A DNA stretch of 53,228 bases, taken from NCBI GenBank assembly GCA_028286915.1, contig JAQBQQ010000019.1:1-53228 (forward strand). Reading direction: 5' to 3'. The notes below the pieces were generated by a model. The model was not told where the DNA came from. It saw nothing but the letters and a program-made list of their open reading frames with translations, and searched no databases. Positions 19,255-27,718 of this stretch are shown one piece after another. Numbering within the stretch: position 1 is the stretch's first letter; every line of letters starts with the position of its first letter. This DNA is from Candidatus Peribacteria bacterium. GTDB lineage: Bacteria > Patescibacteriota > Gracilibacteria > Peribacterales > Peribacteraceae. The translations under genes and the position numbers were made by a program.

Positions 19255-19593
19255 TTACAGGCCACAGGATACCTGGTTTTGTATGGCCTGCAGACCATTC
19301 CGGATAGTTTCCACCGCCTGTACGGCATGCTCACGAAGCGTGTCTTCCGTCATGGACTCCGATTCATACAGCGTCTTGAAAACATGCTCCTGCTCCTGGC
19401 ATGTCTGCGACATGTCGGCATAGCCCATCATGGCAGAGGCGCTCTTTATGGAATGAAAAAGCCGCATAACTTCAAACAAGGCGTCGTGATCGGCCGGCTT
19501 GTCCGCCAAATACATAAGAGCACTGCGGATATTCTCTACTGATGCGTACGCATCGCTGAGAAAGGCATCCCGGTAATGGCTCATGTCTGTCAT
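19255..19593 (-). CDS. Stand-alone Hpt (histidine phosphotransfer) protein
   Basis: FEVMRLFHSIKSASAMMGYADMSQTCQEQEHVF matches the Hpt core HSxKSxSxxxG. Confidence 0.82.
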   Translation of the reverse strand: MTDMSHYRDAFLSDAYASVENIRSALMYLADKPADHDALFEVMRLFHSIKSASAMMGYADMSQTCQEQEHVFKTLYESESMTEDTLREHAVQAVETIRNGLQAIQNQVSCGL

Positions 19594-19964
19594 GCTTTTG
19601 GAATCGGGGCGAATACTTTTACAAGCTGCACGAGCTCATCAATATTCATGCTTGTCTTAAGAAAATATTCTTTTACGCCCAGCTGCACCGCTGTATCGCG
19701 GTCCTTCTGATCATCCACATTCGTAAGCATGATGACAGGCGTACTACCGAGAAGGCCGGCAGCCTTCGCGGATTCCAGCATATGAAATCCGTCCATGTGC
19801 GGCATTAGCACGTCACACAAAATAAGATCGAATGTCCGGGCCTTCAATTTTTCCAGTGCCAGCAGACCGTCTTCCGCGCACGTTACCGCATATCCGGCCT
19901 GCGTAAACTGGTCGGTATATACCTGGCGCAAAAAGTCGTCGTCTTCTGTAAGGAGGATGTGCAT
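19590..19964 (-). CDS. Response regulator receiver protein
   Basis: ILLTEDDDFLRQVYTDQF, LILCDVLMPHMDGFHML, VIMLTNVDD, EYFLKTS. Confidence 0.92.
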   Translation of the reverse strand: MHILLTEDDDFLRQVYTDQFTQAGYAVTCAEDGLLALEKLKARTFDLILCDVLMPHMDGFHMLESAKAAGLLGSTPVIMLTNVDDQKDRDTAVQLGVKEYFLKTSMNIDELVQLVKVFAPIPKA

Positions 19965-20073
19965 TTCCTCATATTATAGCAGAAATACGCACATGCAGGA
20001 ACTGCATTTTCCAGACGGGCGTTATGTGCCCGGAAATAAAACGCCGTATCAGCCTTTCCGTTGTCCTGCCTGT

Positions 20074-20424
20074 TTACAGCGCAACTAATTGCTTTTCTTT
20101 TGCCGCATTGGTCCGCTCCAAATGAGTGCTTCCCCACTTGCCGAGTGATTCAATAATCGGATTCAGCGTGCGACCATAGGGCGTTAACGAATATTCCACT
20201 TTAGGCGGCACAACCGGGTGTACTGTCCTATTCACCACGCCATCGCGTTCCAGTTCGCGCAGTTGCTGTGCCAGCATTTTGGGCGTAATGCCTTCAATAT
20301 CGCGCATCAGCTGGCTGTAACGGCGCGTCTCATCCTGCAAATACCATAGAATAAGTAACTTCCATTTACCGCCAATAACATCGAGCGTCACGTTGACGGG
20401 GCAGAATTTATCACACGGAGACAT
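20074..20424 (-). CDS. HxlR-family transcriptional regulator
   Basis: CPVNVTLDVIGGKWKLLILWYLQDETRRYSQLMRDIEGITPKMLAQQLRELERDGVV. Confidence 0.95.
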   Translation of the reverse strand: MSPCDKFCPVNVTLDVIGGKWKLLILWYLQDETRRYSQLMRDIEGITPKMLAQQLRELERDGVVNRTVHPVVPPKVEYSLTPYGRTLNPIIESLGKWGSTHLERTNAAKEKQLVAL

Positions 20425-20541
20425 AGAAAAAGGGGGAAGTTTTACACTATATTTTAGTATAGTACATTACTCTTCAGTATGTACTTGTTAAAATTATATC
20501 ATAAGATTAGACTCGACCAGTATTTATTTCCAACTTTTCCC

Positions 20542-21177
20542 ATGTCTACCTATACCGATAACCTGCTCTGGCGCTATGCCACGAAAGAATTTGATACCGA
20601 AAAAAAAATTCCAGATGATATTTTGCACGAGCTGCTGGAGGCAACGCGCTTAACGCCTACGTCTTACGGCATTCAGCCTTATCATTTCCTGGTTGTTACG
20701 AACGCAAAGTTGCGCGAGGAACTCAAGGCACATTCGTGGGGACAGGGCCAGGTTACCGATGCGTCACACCTGGTTATTATGTGCACCAAAAAAATACTTG
20801 GCGAAGAAGATATTGATGCCTACATCCGGGATATGGCCACCACCCGCGGCGTTACCGTGGATACCCTCAAGAATTTCCGCGATATGATGGGCAACACTGT
20901 CAGCCGTATGACGCCGGAAGATATGGAATTGTGGAGCAAGAAGCAGACGTATATCGCGCTCGGCTTCCTGCTGTCCGCCGCGGCCCAGCACCATGTGGAC
21001 TCCTGTCCCATGGAAGGTTTTAGTGCGCCGGAATTTGATCGCATACTCGGGCTGGCCGAAAAAAATCTAACGGCAACCCTTATCTGCCCGCTTGGTTACC
21101 GCTCCGCAAACGATACATCAGCAAGCTATAAGAAAGTGCGTTTCCCAATGGAGGAGTTATTTGAGTTTAAGGCATAA
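20542..21177 (+). CDS. Nitroreductase-family NAD(P)H-dependent oxidoreductase
   Basis: LLWRYATKEFDTEKKIPDDILHELLEATRLTPTSYGIQPYHFLVV; divergent from the HxlR gene. Confidence 0.94.
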   Translation: MSTYTDNLLWRYATKEFDTEKKIPDDILHELLEATRLTPTSYGIQPYHFLVVTNAKLREELKAHSWGQGQVTDASHLVIMCTKKILGEEDIDAYIRDMATTRGVTVDTLKNFRDMMGNTVSRMTPEDMELWSKKQTYIALGFLLSAAAQHHVDSCPMEGFSAPEFDRILGLAEKNLTATLICPLGYRSANDTSASYKKVRFPMEELFEFKA

Positions 21178-21206
21178 CCATAAAGACCGGCTTTTCGCTT
21201 TCACTC

Positions 21207-21234
21207 TAAACCGGGGGCTCAAACCCCCGGTTAT
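21207..21234. terminator. Stem-loop in convergent intergenic region
   Basis: AACCGGGGG-CTCA-AACCCCCGGTT inverted repeat between the nitroreductase (+) and CHRD (-) genes; no long U tract. Confidence 0.6.
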
Positions 21235-21252
21235 ACAAGATAAGCGTACGTA

Positions 21253-22509
21253 TTATTTGCGCAGCTGCAATTGGCTTCGTATCTCGCCGCCGGGGTGCAG
21301 AACCGTATGCACGTTCACATATATGTTGCCCGCCAGCAGATCGGCAAGATCCTGCCGGGTAAGACCAACCCACGTTCCGTTTGCCTGCGTACCCTCAAAC
21401 GCAATAGGCTGAATAATGACGCCCGTAGACCCGGCGGCACCCCTGTGAAAATGTGCAGCCGTAATGGCGCTCGACAAATCATGAACATGAATCATATACA
21501 GGAGCGACGTGCCGCTGAGGGTAAATAATGCATCGCCGCTGCCGGATGACGGAACCGGCGGAACTTCACTGTTGCCGCTCAGCATAACCGTAAAGTGCTG
21601 AAGACCGGTTACCGAACTGTTGAGAGATACAGTGGTTTCACCGGACCCGGAAGCCGCAGCCATGCTTCTTACGGATAAACCGGAGCCAGTTGTAACCAGG
21701 CTGGTACCGGAGCCGCCGCCGGAAGATGTACCAATGGATGAAACCGACGAAACGGACACCGGAGAGCCGGATGCGGAACTACCAACAGGGCCGCTGCCCA
21801 TAAAATTATAAACGTGCAACATAACCATATGATCGGTATCCGGATTGGTGTTCATGAAAACCGCGCCATTGGCAGGATATGTCTGGAGCAATGAAGCAGT
21901 ATCATTTGCATTACCAAAAGCGGCCGGCGTCAAACGAAGCGTCCCGAACCGGGTTCCGGCCGGCGGCGTTTTTTCCAATACGGTTACGGCTCCGGTTGGC
22001 ACCGTAAACGCGTCGTGAGAGATATCCAGACATGTGTCGGCGGAAATAGTGCCATCGCCGTTGGCATCCAGATGCACATCGGATTCACAGAGTGCCTGGG
22101 CCGAGAAGACGCCTTCGGACCAGGGGTGAATGACGCCGTTCCTGTCCAATACATCAAAAGCAAATGGCGTGGCAGGCCCGGCAACAGCACCTGTTGCAGT
22201 ACCTGCAACAGGCTCGTTGCCCGGGTTACGAACAGTGGGGCAGGCCAGTACGGTTTGTACCAGTGCATCGACAGGGTTGCCGTTGGCCTTGGCTTCCACA
22301 GCCTGGAAATCAGCTTCCGACTGAATGGATGCATTGCACACATGGGTCATGACCATCACCTTGGTGGAGCCGGATGCAAATGTAGAATCTACAGGCGACA
22401 AGACGGGCAATAGTGAACCGGATGTCCGGGCATATGTCGGCAGACCGGAAAAAGCCACGGCTCCCGCGGCTCCCGCCACCATGGCTGCCAAAGATAAAAA
22501 TTTACGCAT
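21253..22509 (-). CDS. Secreted CHRD-domain protein
   Basis: Signal peptide MRKFLSLAAMVAGAAGAVAFSG; C-terminal FTVMLSGNSEVPPVPSSGSGDALFTLSG...AAHFHRGAAGSTGVII...NIYVNVHTVLHPGGEIRSQL. Confidence 0.88.
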   Translation of the reverse strand: MRKFLSLAAMVAGAAGAVAFSGLPTYARTSGSLLPVLSPVDSTFASGSTKVMVMTHVCNASIQSEADFQAVEAKANGNPVDALVQTVLACPTVRNPGNEPVAGTATGAVAGPATPFAFDVLDRNGVIHPWSEGVFSAQALCESDVHLDANGDGTISADTCLDISHDAFTVPTGAVTVLEKTPPAGTRFGTLRLTPAAFGNANDTASLLQTYPANGAVFMNTNPDTDHMVMLHVYNFMGSGPVGSSASGSPVSVSSVSSIGTSSGGGSGTSLVTTGSGLSVRSMAAASGSGETTVSLNSSVTGLQHFTVMLSGNSEVPPVPSSGSGDALFTLSGTSLLYMIHVHDLSSAITAAHFHRGAAGSTGVIIQPIAFEGTQANGTWVGLTRQDLADLLAGNIYVNVHTVLHPGGEIRSQLQLRK

Positions 22510-22655
22510 ACAATAGAAAGTTACTAAATAAACATGTGAAGACAAGAGTCCAGACGCCTGCCTGCCGACTCTCTTACTAAAAAAAGCCCGATTCACTTTG
22601 GCAGAATGTATTCGTCTGCCTATGCTATGCTCACATTCTCATCCTTCTCCCGCCC

Positions 22656-23030
22656 ATGAAAAAAACAACTCCGCTGCATACAGGCATACTCATCGCGATG
22701 TCTGTAACCATTGCGGCCTGCACTGCGTCCTCACCGGCCAACGTACCCGCCGATACAACCCCTCACAGCAATTCGATGGGAACAGGCAGCGACACATCCA
22801 TGACCATGAACCAGATGACGCAGGTTTTGCAGGGCAAGACCGGCAACGCGTTCGATAAAGCCTTTATCGACGCCATGATCGTGCACCATAACGGTGCCAT
22901 CGCCATGGCCAAACTCGCCCAGCGAGATGCAGGACACGAGGAAATCAAGCGCCTGGCCGGTGATATTATCGCCGCCCAGCAGAAAGAGATAAACCAGATG
23001 AAAGAGTGGCAGAAGGAATGGAAATATTAA
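22656..23030 (+). CDS. DUF305-family lipoprotein
   Basis: Lipobox TIAACTASS; FDKAFIDAMIVHHNGAIAMAKLAQRDAGHEEIKRLAGDIIAAQQKEINQMKEW. Confidence 0.92.
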   Translation: MKKTTPLHTGILIAMSVTIAACTASSPANVPADTTPHSNSMGTGSDTSMTMNQMTQVLQGKTGNAFDKAFIDAMIVHHNGAIAMAKLAQRDAGHEEIKRLAGDIIAAQQKEINQMKEWQKEWKY

Positions 23031-23041
23031 ACGGAAGCACC

Positions 23042-23110
23042 AAGCACTAAATCCTAAGCTCTAAACGTCTTCGTTCTATCAGTAAGTACATTGTTTAGGA
23101 TTTAGTGCTT
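23042..23110. repeat. Perfect 16-bp inverted repeat within degenerate heptamers
   Basis: AAGCACTAAATCCTAA (23042-23057) and its exact reverse complement TTAGGATTTAGTGCTT (23095-23110). Confidence 0.95.
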
Positions 23111-23174
23111 AGAATTTAGAATTTTATGCAAGTCATTGGTTTTATTGTATGATCCATTTCACTCACCTCCCCCT

Positions 23175-24428
23175 ATGAACCTTTCCCAGCTCTTTGCCAA
23201 AACGTCCAAGGATTCCCAGTCCGATGCCAGCAGTAAAAATGCCGATCTTCTGGTACGCGCCGGATTCATAAGTAAAACCATGGCCGGCGTGTACTCGTAC
23301 CTACCGCTGGGCTTACGCGTACTCAAAAATATCGAGCAGATTGTACGCGAGGAAATGGATGCCATCGGCGGACAGGAAATACTGATGTCGGCGCTGTCGC
23401 CAAAGGACTACTGGGAGAAAACCGGCCGCTGGGAAACACTGGACGTACTCTTCCGTTTACCCGCCGCCAACGACACGGAATACGCACTCAACCCGACGCA
23501 CGAGGAAGTGGTAACGCCCATTGTGAAACAGTTCATCAATTCGTACCGCAACATGCCGTTCGCGGCATATCAGATACAAACAAAATTCCGGAACGAACTG
23601 CGCGCCAAGTCCGGCATTCTGCGCGGCCGCGAATTTTTAATGAAAGACTTGTATTCTTTCCACGCCAGCCAGGAGGATCTGGACCGTTATTATGAAATTG
23701 TTCAGGCAGCATACATGCGCGTCTTCGAACGTATGGGACTCGGCGAACTGACGTACCTTACCTATGCCTCGGGCGGGAGCTTTTCGCAGTATTCGCATGA
23801 GTATCAGATACTGCTGCCAAACGGCGAAGATGTTGTATATGTGAGTGTGGAAGCCGAAAAAAAAGGCCAGCGCATTGCCATTAACAAAGAAATTTATGAG
23901 GATGGCGTCACGGTATGTCCGCTTACGGGCGGCAAAGAATTCCGCGAAGAGAAAGGTACCGAAGCGGGAAATATTTTCAAGCTCGGCAATAAATTTTCAT
24001 CGGCATTCGGCCTGCAGTTCACGGGCAGCGACGGCCAGCTGAAAGACGTCATTATGGGCTGCTACGGCATAGGTATCTCCCGCCTTATGGGCATAGTGGC
24101 CGAAGCCATGTCCGACGATGCCGGCCTTGTCTGGCCCGAGGCCATTGCGCCGGCTCATGTGCATATTGTTCCCATTTGTAAAACAACTGATGATGGCGCA
24201 TTCGTGAAGGCCAGAGAGCTGGAGAAAGCGCTGCTGGCACGCGGCAAAAAAACAATATTTGATGACCGCCTGGACGGCTCCGTCGGCTCGCGCCTGGCCG
24301 ATGCCGATTTGTTCGGCCTACCTGTCAGAATAGTCGTATCACCAAAGACGCTCGCGGAGGGAAATGTAGAAGTGAAGAACAGAAAGACGGGAGAAGTGGT
24401 CATGATGAAGCTTGATGAATGCACCTAA
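23175..24428 (+). CDS. proS: Prolyl-tRNA synthetase, short form
   Basis: Class II motifs: ALNPTHEEVVTPIVKQF, TKFRNELRAKSGILRGREFLMKDLYSFH, GCYGIGISRLMGIVAE; 417 aa without an INS-sized insertion. Confidence 0.93.
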   Translation: MNLSQLFAKTSKDSQSDASSKNADLLVRAGFISKTMAGVYSYLPLGLRVLKNIEQIVREEMDAIGGQEILMSALSPKDYWEKTGRWETLDVLFRLPAANDTEYALNPTHEEVVTPIVKQFINSYRNMPFAAYQIQTKFRNELRAKSGILRGREFLMKDLYSFHASQEDLDRYYEIVQAAYMRVFERMGLGELTYLTYASGGSFSQYSHEYQILLPNGEDVVYVSVEAEKKGQRIAINKEIYEDGVTVCPLTGGKEFREEKGTEAGNIFKLGNKFSSAFGLQFTGSDGQLKDVIMGCYGIGISRLMGIVAEAMSDDAGLVWPEAIAPAHVHIVPICKTTDDGAFVKARELEKALLARGKKTIFDDRLDGSVGSRLADADLFGLPVRIVVSPKTLAEGNVEVKNRKTGEVVMMKLDECT

Positions 24429-24490
24429 TACGTAGTACGTAGTACGTAGTACGTAGTAAGTAGTAAGTAGTAAGTAGTAAGTAGTACGAA
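24426..24490 (+). repeat. Heptamer tandem array after proS (TAATACG, TAGTACG x3, TAGTAAG x4, TAGTACG)
   Basis: Read directly; the first heptamer contains the proS stop codon TAA. Confidence 0.97.
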
Positions 24491-24504
24491 ATCTATTATT
24501 ATAA

Positions 24505-24569
24505 TACGTAATACGTAATACGTAATACGTAATACGTAATCCGTACTACGTAATCCGTAATCCGTACTA
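24505..24569 (-). repeat. Heptamer tandem array after queA (minus-strand TAGTACG/GATTACG/TATTACG)
   Basis: Reverse complement reads TAGTACG GATTACG GATTACG TAGTACG GATTACG then TATTACG repeats; the first heptamer contains the queA stop codon TAG. Confidence 0.97.
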
Positions 24570-25607
24570 CACAATCAACATCGCATCGCCAAACGAAAAC
24601 AGTCTGAATTTTCTTTCGATCGCCTCACGATAGATAGTCAGTATCTCTTCTCTTCCGGCAAATGCCGATACCAGCATGAGCAGGCTTGATTGCGGGACGT
24701 GGAAATTGGTAATGAGACCGTCGACCATGCGGAACGTATAACCGTCGCGAATAAATAATTGAGTTGTGCCGCTTGGGCGTGCAATCTTTCCGGCTTCATC
24801 GGCAGCTGATTCCAATGTACGCGCGGCCGTAGTTCCAACGGCAATAATTTTCTTTCCGTCCGATTTCGCCCGCTCGATTATTTTTTTATTTTCTTCATCA
24901 ATCGAATAATATTCGGCATGTAATGTGCCTGTCTCCCATTGCTCGAGCGTAAGCGGCGAGAATGTTCCCAAATGAACATGCAGAGTAACGTACGCAATGT
25001 GTATTCCGCTCTGCTGCAGTTGATCCAGTAATTCTTTCGTAAAATGCAGCGATGCCGTGGGTGCCGCAATGGAGCCGGGTTCTTTGGCAAAAACTGATTG
25101 ATATTCCTCTTTCAACTCGTCACGCGTGAGCGGCGAATGCTTAATGTACGGCGGCAACGGCATGACGCCGAATTCTTCCAAAACAGACGGCAACTCATCC
25201 AGAGGGCAGGACGGCCGTATCAGCCATTCTTTTTCGTTCCGCCCGATGACCGTAAATGAAATACAATCGTTCAGCTGCAACACTTCATTGTCTCGTAACT
25301 TTTTATTGGCAAAGACACGAATACAATCATTGGCAATTCCCAGGTACAGCACATCTACCTTACCGCCCGTTGACCGCGCCAGCCTCAGCCGTGCCGGAAT
25401 TACTTTGGTCTGATTCAATACCAGTATGGAATGAGGCGGCAGAAAATTTCCGATTGTATCAAACGTGAGCCAATCGGTTTTTTTTGATGCACGGTTGAAT
25501 ACAACCAGCCGGGCACTGTCGCGCGGGCTGGCCGGTGACTGTGCAATCAGCTCGGGAGGAAATGCAAAATCAAAGGGCCGGAGAATGTCATCAAGCAGGT
25601 CGGACAT
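24567..25607 (-). CDS. queA: tRNA preQ1(34) S-adenosylmethionine ribosyltransferase-isomerase
   Basis: FDFAFPPELIAQSPASPRDSARLVVFNR, PLPPYIKH, SIAAPTASLHFT, AVGTTAARTLES, LITNFHVPQSSLLMLVSAFAG. Confidence 0.95.
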   Translation of the reverse strand: MSDLLDDILRPFDFAFPPELIAQSPASPRDSARLVVFNRASKKTDWLTFDTIGNFLPPHSILVLNQTKVIPARLRLARSTGGKVDVLYLGIANDCIRVFANKKLRDNEVLQLNDCISFTVIGRNEKEWLIRPSCPLDELPSVLEEFGVMPLPPYIKHSPLTRDELKEEYQSVFAKEPGSIAAPTASLHFTKELLDQLQQSGIHIAYVTLHVHLGTFSPLTLEQWETGTLHAEYYSIDEENKKIIERAKSDGKKIIAVGTTAARTLESAADEAGKIARPSGTTQLFIRDGYTFRMVDGLITNFHVPQSSLLMLVSAFAGREEILTIYREAIERKFRLFSFGDAMLIV

Positions 25608-25820
25608 GGCTTTATGATAGCAAAAATCGTTGTATTCGGGGCAATTTTTATGTTTCATCGCTATATGTTCAGCTTATCGACAAACAAGCATAGCGACTAA
25701 TGATGACAGAATGTGCAGATGACGGATTGCAAGAAAAATCTTACAAAAAAAGTGCCTCTTTTCATTGTCTGACTCGCTGATGCCCTTTATAAAGGCTGTC
25801 TCCTGCACCTCTCTTTACTT

Positions 25821-26495
25821 ATGTTTTCACTGTTTCTGCGATCCATCGGCTCGGCTGCCGCAATCTTTCTGGCTTTACCTGTATTCATGCCTGTTCATAC
25901 CGTTTCGACTCCTGTTTTCGTGCCCGAACCGGCGCTGGCCAAAAGCTACCGGCCGAACATTGTACAAAAAGAACCGCCTGTCACGAAGGCAGCACAACCA
26001 ATTACCGGCAACAGCGTGCCCGGCGTGGGCGAACCGAACCGGCTTAGAATTCCATCCATTCAACTTTCCACCCTTACGGAGCGTATCAGTCTGTTACCCG
26101 ATGGAAAACTGGATGTGCCCGTAAACCCGCTTCAACTCGGCTGGTACTCGCTGGGTGTAAAACCGGGCGAGCAAGGCAACGCCGTTATTGACGGCCACAA
26201 AGATACCGCTGCCGGACCGGCGGCATTCTGGAATTTAAAAAATGTACAGGCAGGCGACACCATCTATGTCACCGATGCGAATGGAACGGAACGATCTTTT
26301 GCTGTACGCGCGACGGCTGTATATGACGTGGATAATGCGCCCATGGAACAAATTTTCGGTAAAGCCGATGGCGCGCACTTAAACCTTATTACATGTGCCG
26401 GCGTCTGGAGCAAAAAATGGAATCACTACGACAAGCGCCTCATTATTTATAGCGATCTGGTCACCGACATGCACGTGGCGGTTGCAGAGCAATAA
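25821..26495 (+). CDS. Sortase (class E/F-like), sortase 2
   Basis: IPSIQLSTLTERI, NAVIDGHKD, LNLITCAGVW, YDKRLIIYSDL. Confidence 0.9.
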   Translation: MFSLFLRSIGSAAAIFLALPVFMPVHTVSTPVFVPEPALAKSYRPNIVQKEPPVTKAAQPITGNSVPGVGEPNRLRIPSIQLSTLTERISLLPDGKLDVPVNPLQLGWYSLGVKPGEQGNAVIDGHKDTAAGPAAFWNLKNVQAGDTIYVTDANGTERSFAVRATAVYDVDNAPMEQIFGKADGAHLNLITCAGVWSKKWNHYDKRLIIYSDLVTDMHVAVAEQ

Positions 26496-26670
26496 TCCGT
26501 ACAACTTTCCATTCGCTTTTACCGCTTAAAAGAGTATTTCAAGGCACCAGCATTGTATGTGCACAACGTAGCCGCACTCGTGCCGTAAAACTCGTCCGGA
26601 AAGTTGCGAAAGACATGCCGGCGTATCCCGTCACAGAGAGTGCTTCTATTTATTATTTACCCAATTTCCT

Positions 26671-27000
26671 ATGAAGAGAGCACTTTCAATCGCAGCCGTG
26701 GCGGCAAGTCTGAGCTTGGCATTGCCGGTTATGGCGCAAATGACCACCGGCTCGTCATCATCATCCGTCAGCAGTATAAACGGCACCATCGGCACCTCAT
26801 CCAGCAGCTCTTTTTCTTTGAATAATACAACAACGTCGTCCGTAGGTGGATCTTCTCTTTCCTCGGGCAGTATGACATCCGGAACCGCTGCGAGCGGCAT
26901 GATGAGCGCAAGCGGTACCGCAGGCAGCTCCATGAGCGGCAAAACCAGCTCTATTCCGACACGTCTCCCTAATACCGGTGGCGGAGGAATGGCGCAGTAA
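26671..27000 (+). CDS. Small secreted Ser/Thr/Gly-rich protein ending in LPNTGGGGMAQ
   Basis: Signal peptide MKRALSIAAVAASLSLALPVMAQ, low-complexity body, LPNTG 11 residues from the C-terminus; lies between two sortase genes. Confidence 0.82.
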   Translation: MKRALSIAAVAASLSLALPVMAQMTTGSSSSSVSSINGTIGTSSSSSFSLNNTTTSSVGGSSLSSGSMTSGTAASGMMSASGTAGSSMSGKTSSIPTRLPNTGGGGMAQ

Positions 27001-27021
27001 TATTTTTGCACTACTTACCGG

Positions 27022-27051
27022 GACGACCTGTAACGTACGTTACAGGTCGTC
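27022..27051. repeat. 30-bp perfect palindrome
   Basis: GACGACCTGTAACGT followed directly by ACGTTACAGGTCGTC. Confidence 0.97.
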
Positions 27052-27066
27052 GGTCTATACATTGCC

Positions 27067-27696
27067 ATGAACCGCTCACGCGTCTTTGCCGGCGCCGCTA
27101 TGACCTTACTGCTTGCCGCAGCCTCGTTTATTGCGTCGGCAACCGCATGGCAGGAAACCAGTTCCACGCCCCAACCGGTCTCTGTCTCCGGATCTACCGC
27201 AGGCATAAGCCCGGGTATGGCGCAGACATTCCAAAGCAGTGACATTCAGGCAGGATTTCCGATCCGCCTGCGCATTCGGAACATTCATGTGGATGCCGCA
27301 GTGGAACAGGTTGGCACGAATGAAAACCAGGAAATGCAAACGCCAACCGAATGGAATAATGTCGGCTGGTACGCACCGGGGCCCCGGCCCGGCCAGCAAG
27401 GCACGGCGGTTATGGCAGGACACCTGGATAGTAAAACGGGCAAAGCCGTGTTTTGGGACCTTCAAAAACTGAAGCCCGGCGATACCGTGGATGTAGTGGA
27501 CTCCGCCGGCCACACGCTCACCTTCACTGTCAAGCACAAGGAAACCTACACCGATACAACGGCACCGATGCAGAAAATATTCGGACAAACAGATGGCATA
27601 CATTTAAATCTAATCACCTGCGGCGGAACATGGAATAAAACAGCAGGGCGCTATGAGGAGAAGCTGGTGGTGTACACGGAGCTTGCTCCGGATTAA
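27067..27696 (+). CDS. Sortase (class E/F-like), sortase 3
   Basis: IRNIHVDAAVEQV, TAVMAGHLDSKTG, LNLITCGGTW; the usual catalytic Arg position reads Lys (YEEKLVVY). Confidence 0.9.
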   Translation: MNRSRVFAGAAMTLLLAAASFIASATAWQETSSTPQPVSVSGSTAGISPGMAQTFQSSDIQAGFPIRLRIRNIHVDAAVEQVGTNENQEMQTPTEWNNVGWYAPGPRPGQQGTAVMAGHLDSKTGKAVFWDLQKLKPGDTVDVVDSAGHTLTFTVKHKETYTDTTAPMQKIFGQTDGIHLNLITCGGTWNKTAGRYEEKLVVYTELAPD

Positions 27697-27718
27697 GAAG
27701 GCGAAAACTCTTCTGGAG

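Noticed and set aside
24429-24570. Heptamer arrays considered as a CRISPR array
   Set aside because: Units are 7 bp and contiguous with no spacers; no cas genes nearby.
26965-27060. Frameshift that would restore a TM/basic tail after LPNTG
   Set aside because: Both alternative frames after 26965 were read (e.g. AEEWRSNIFALLTGTTCNVRYR; RRNGAVIFLHYLPGRPVTYVTG); neither gives a convincing 15-20 residue hydrophobic helix.
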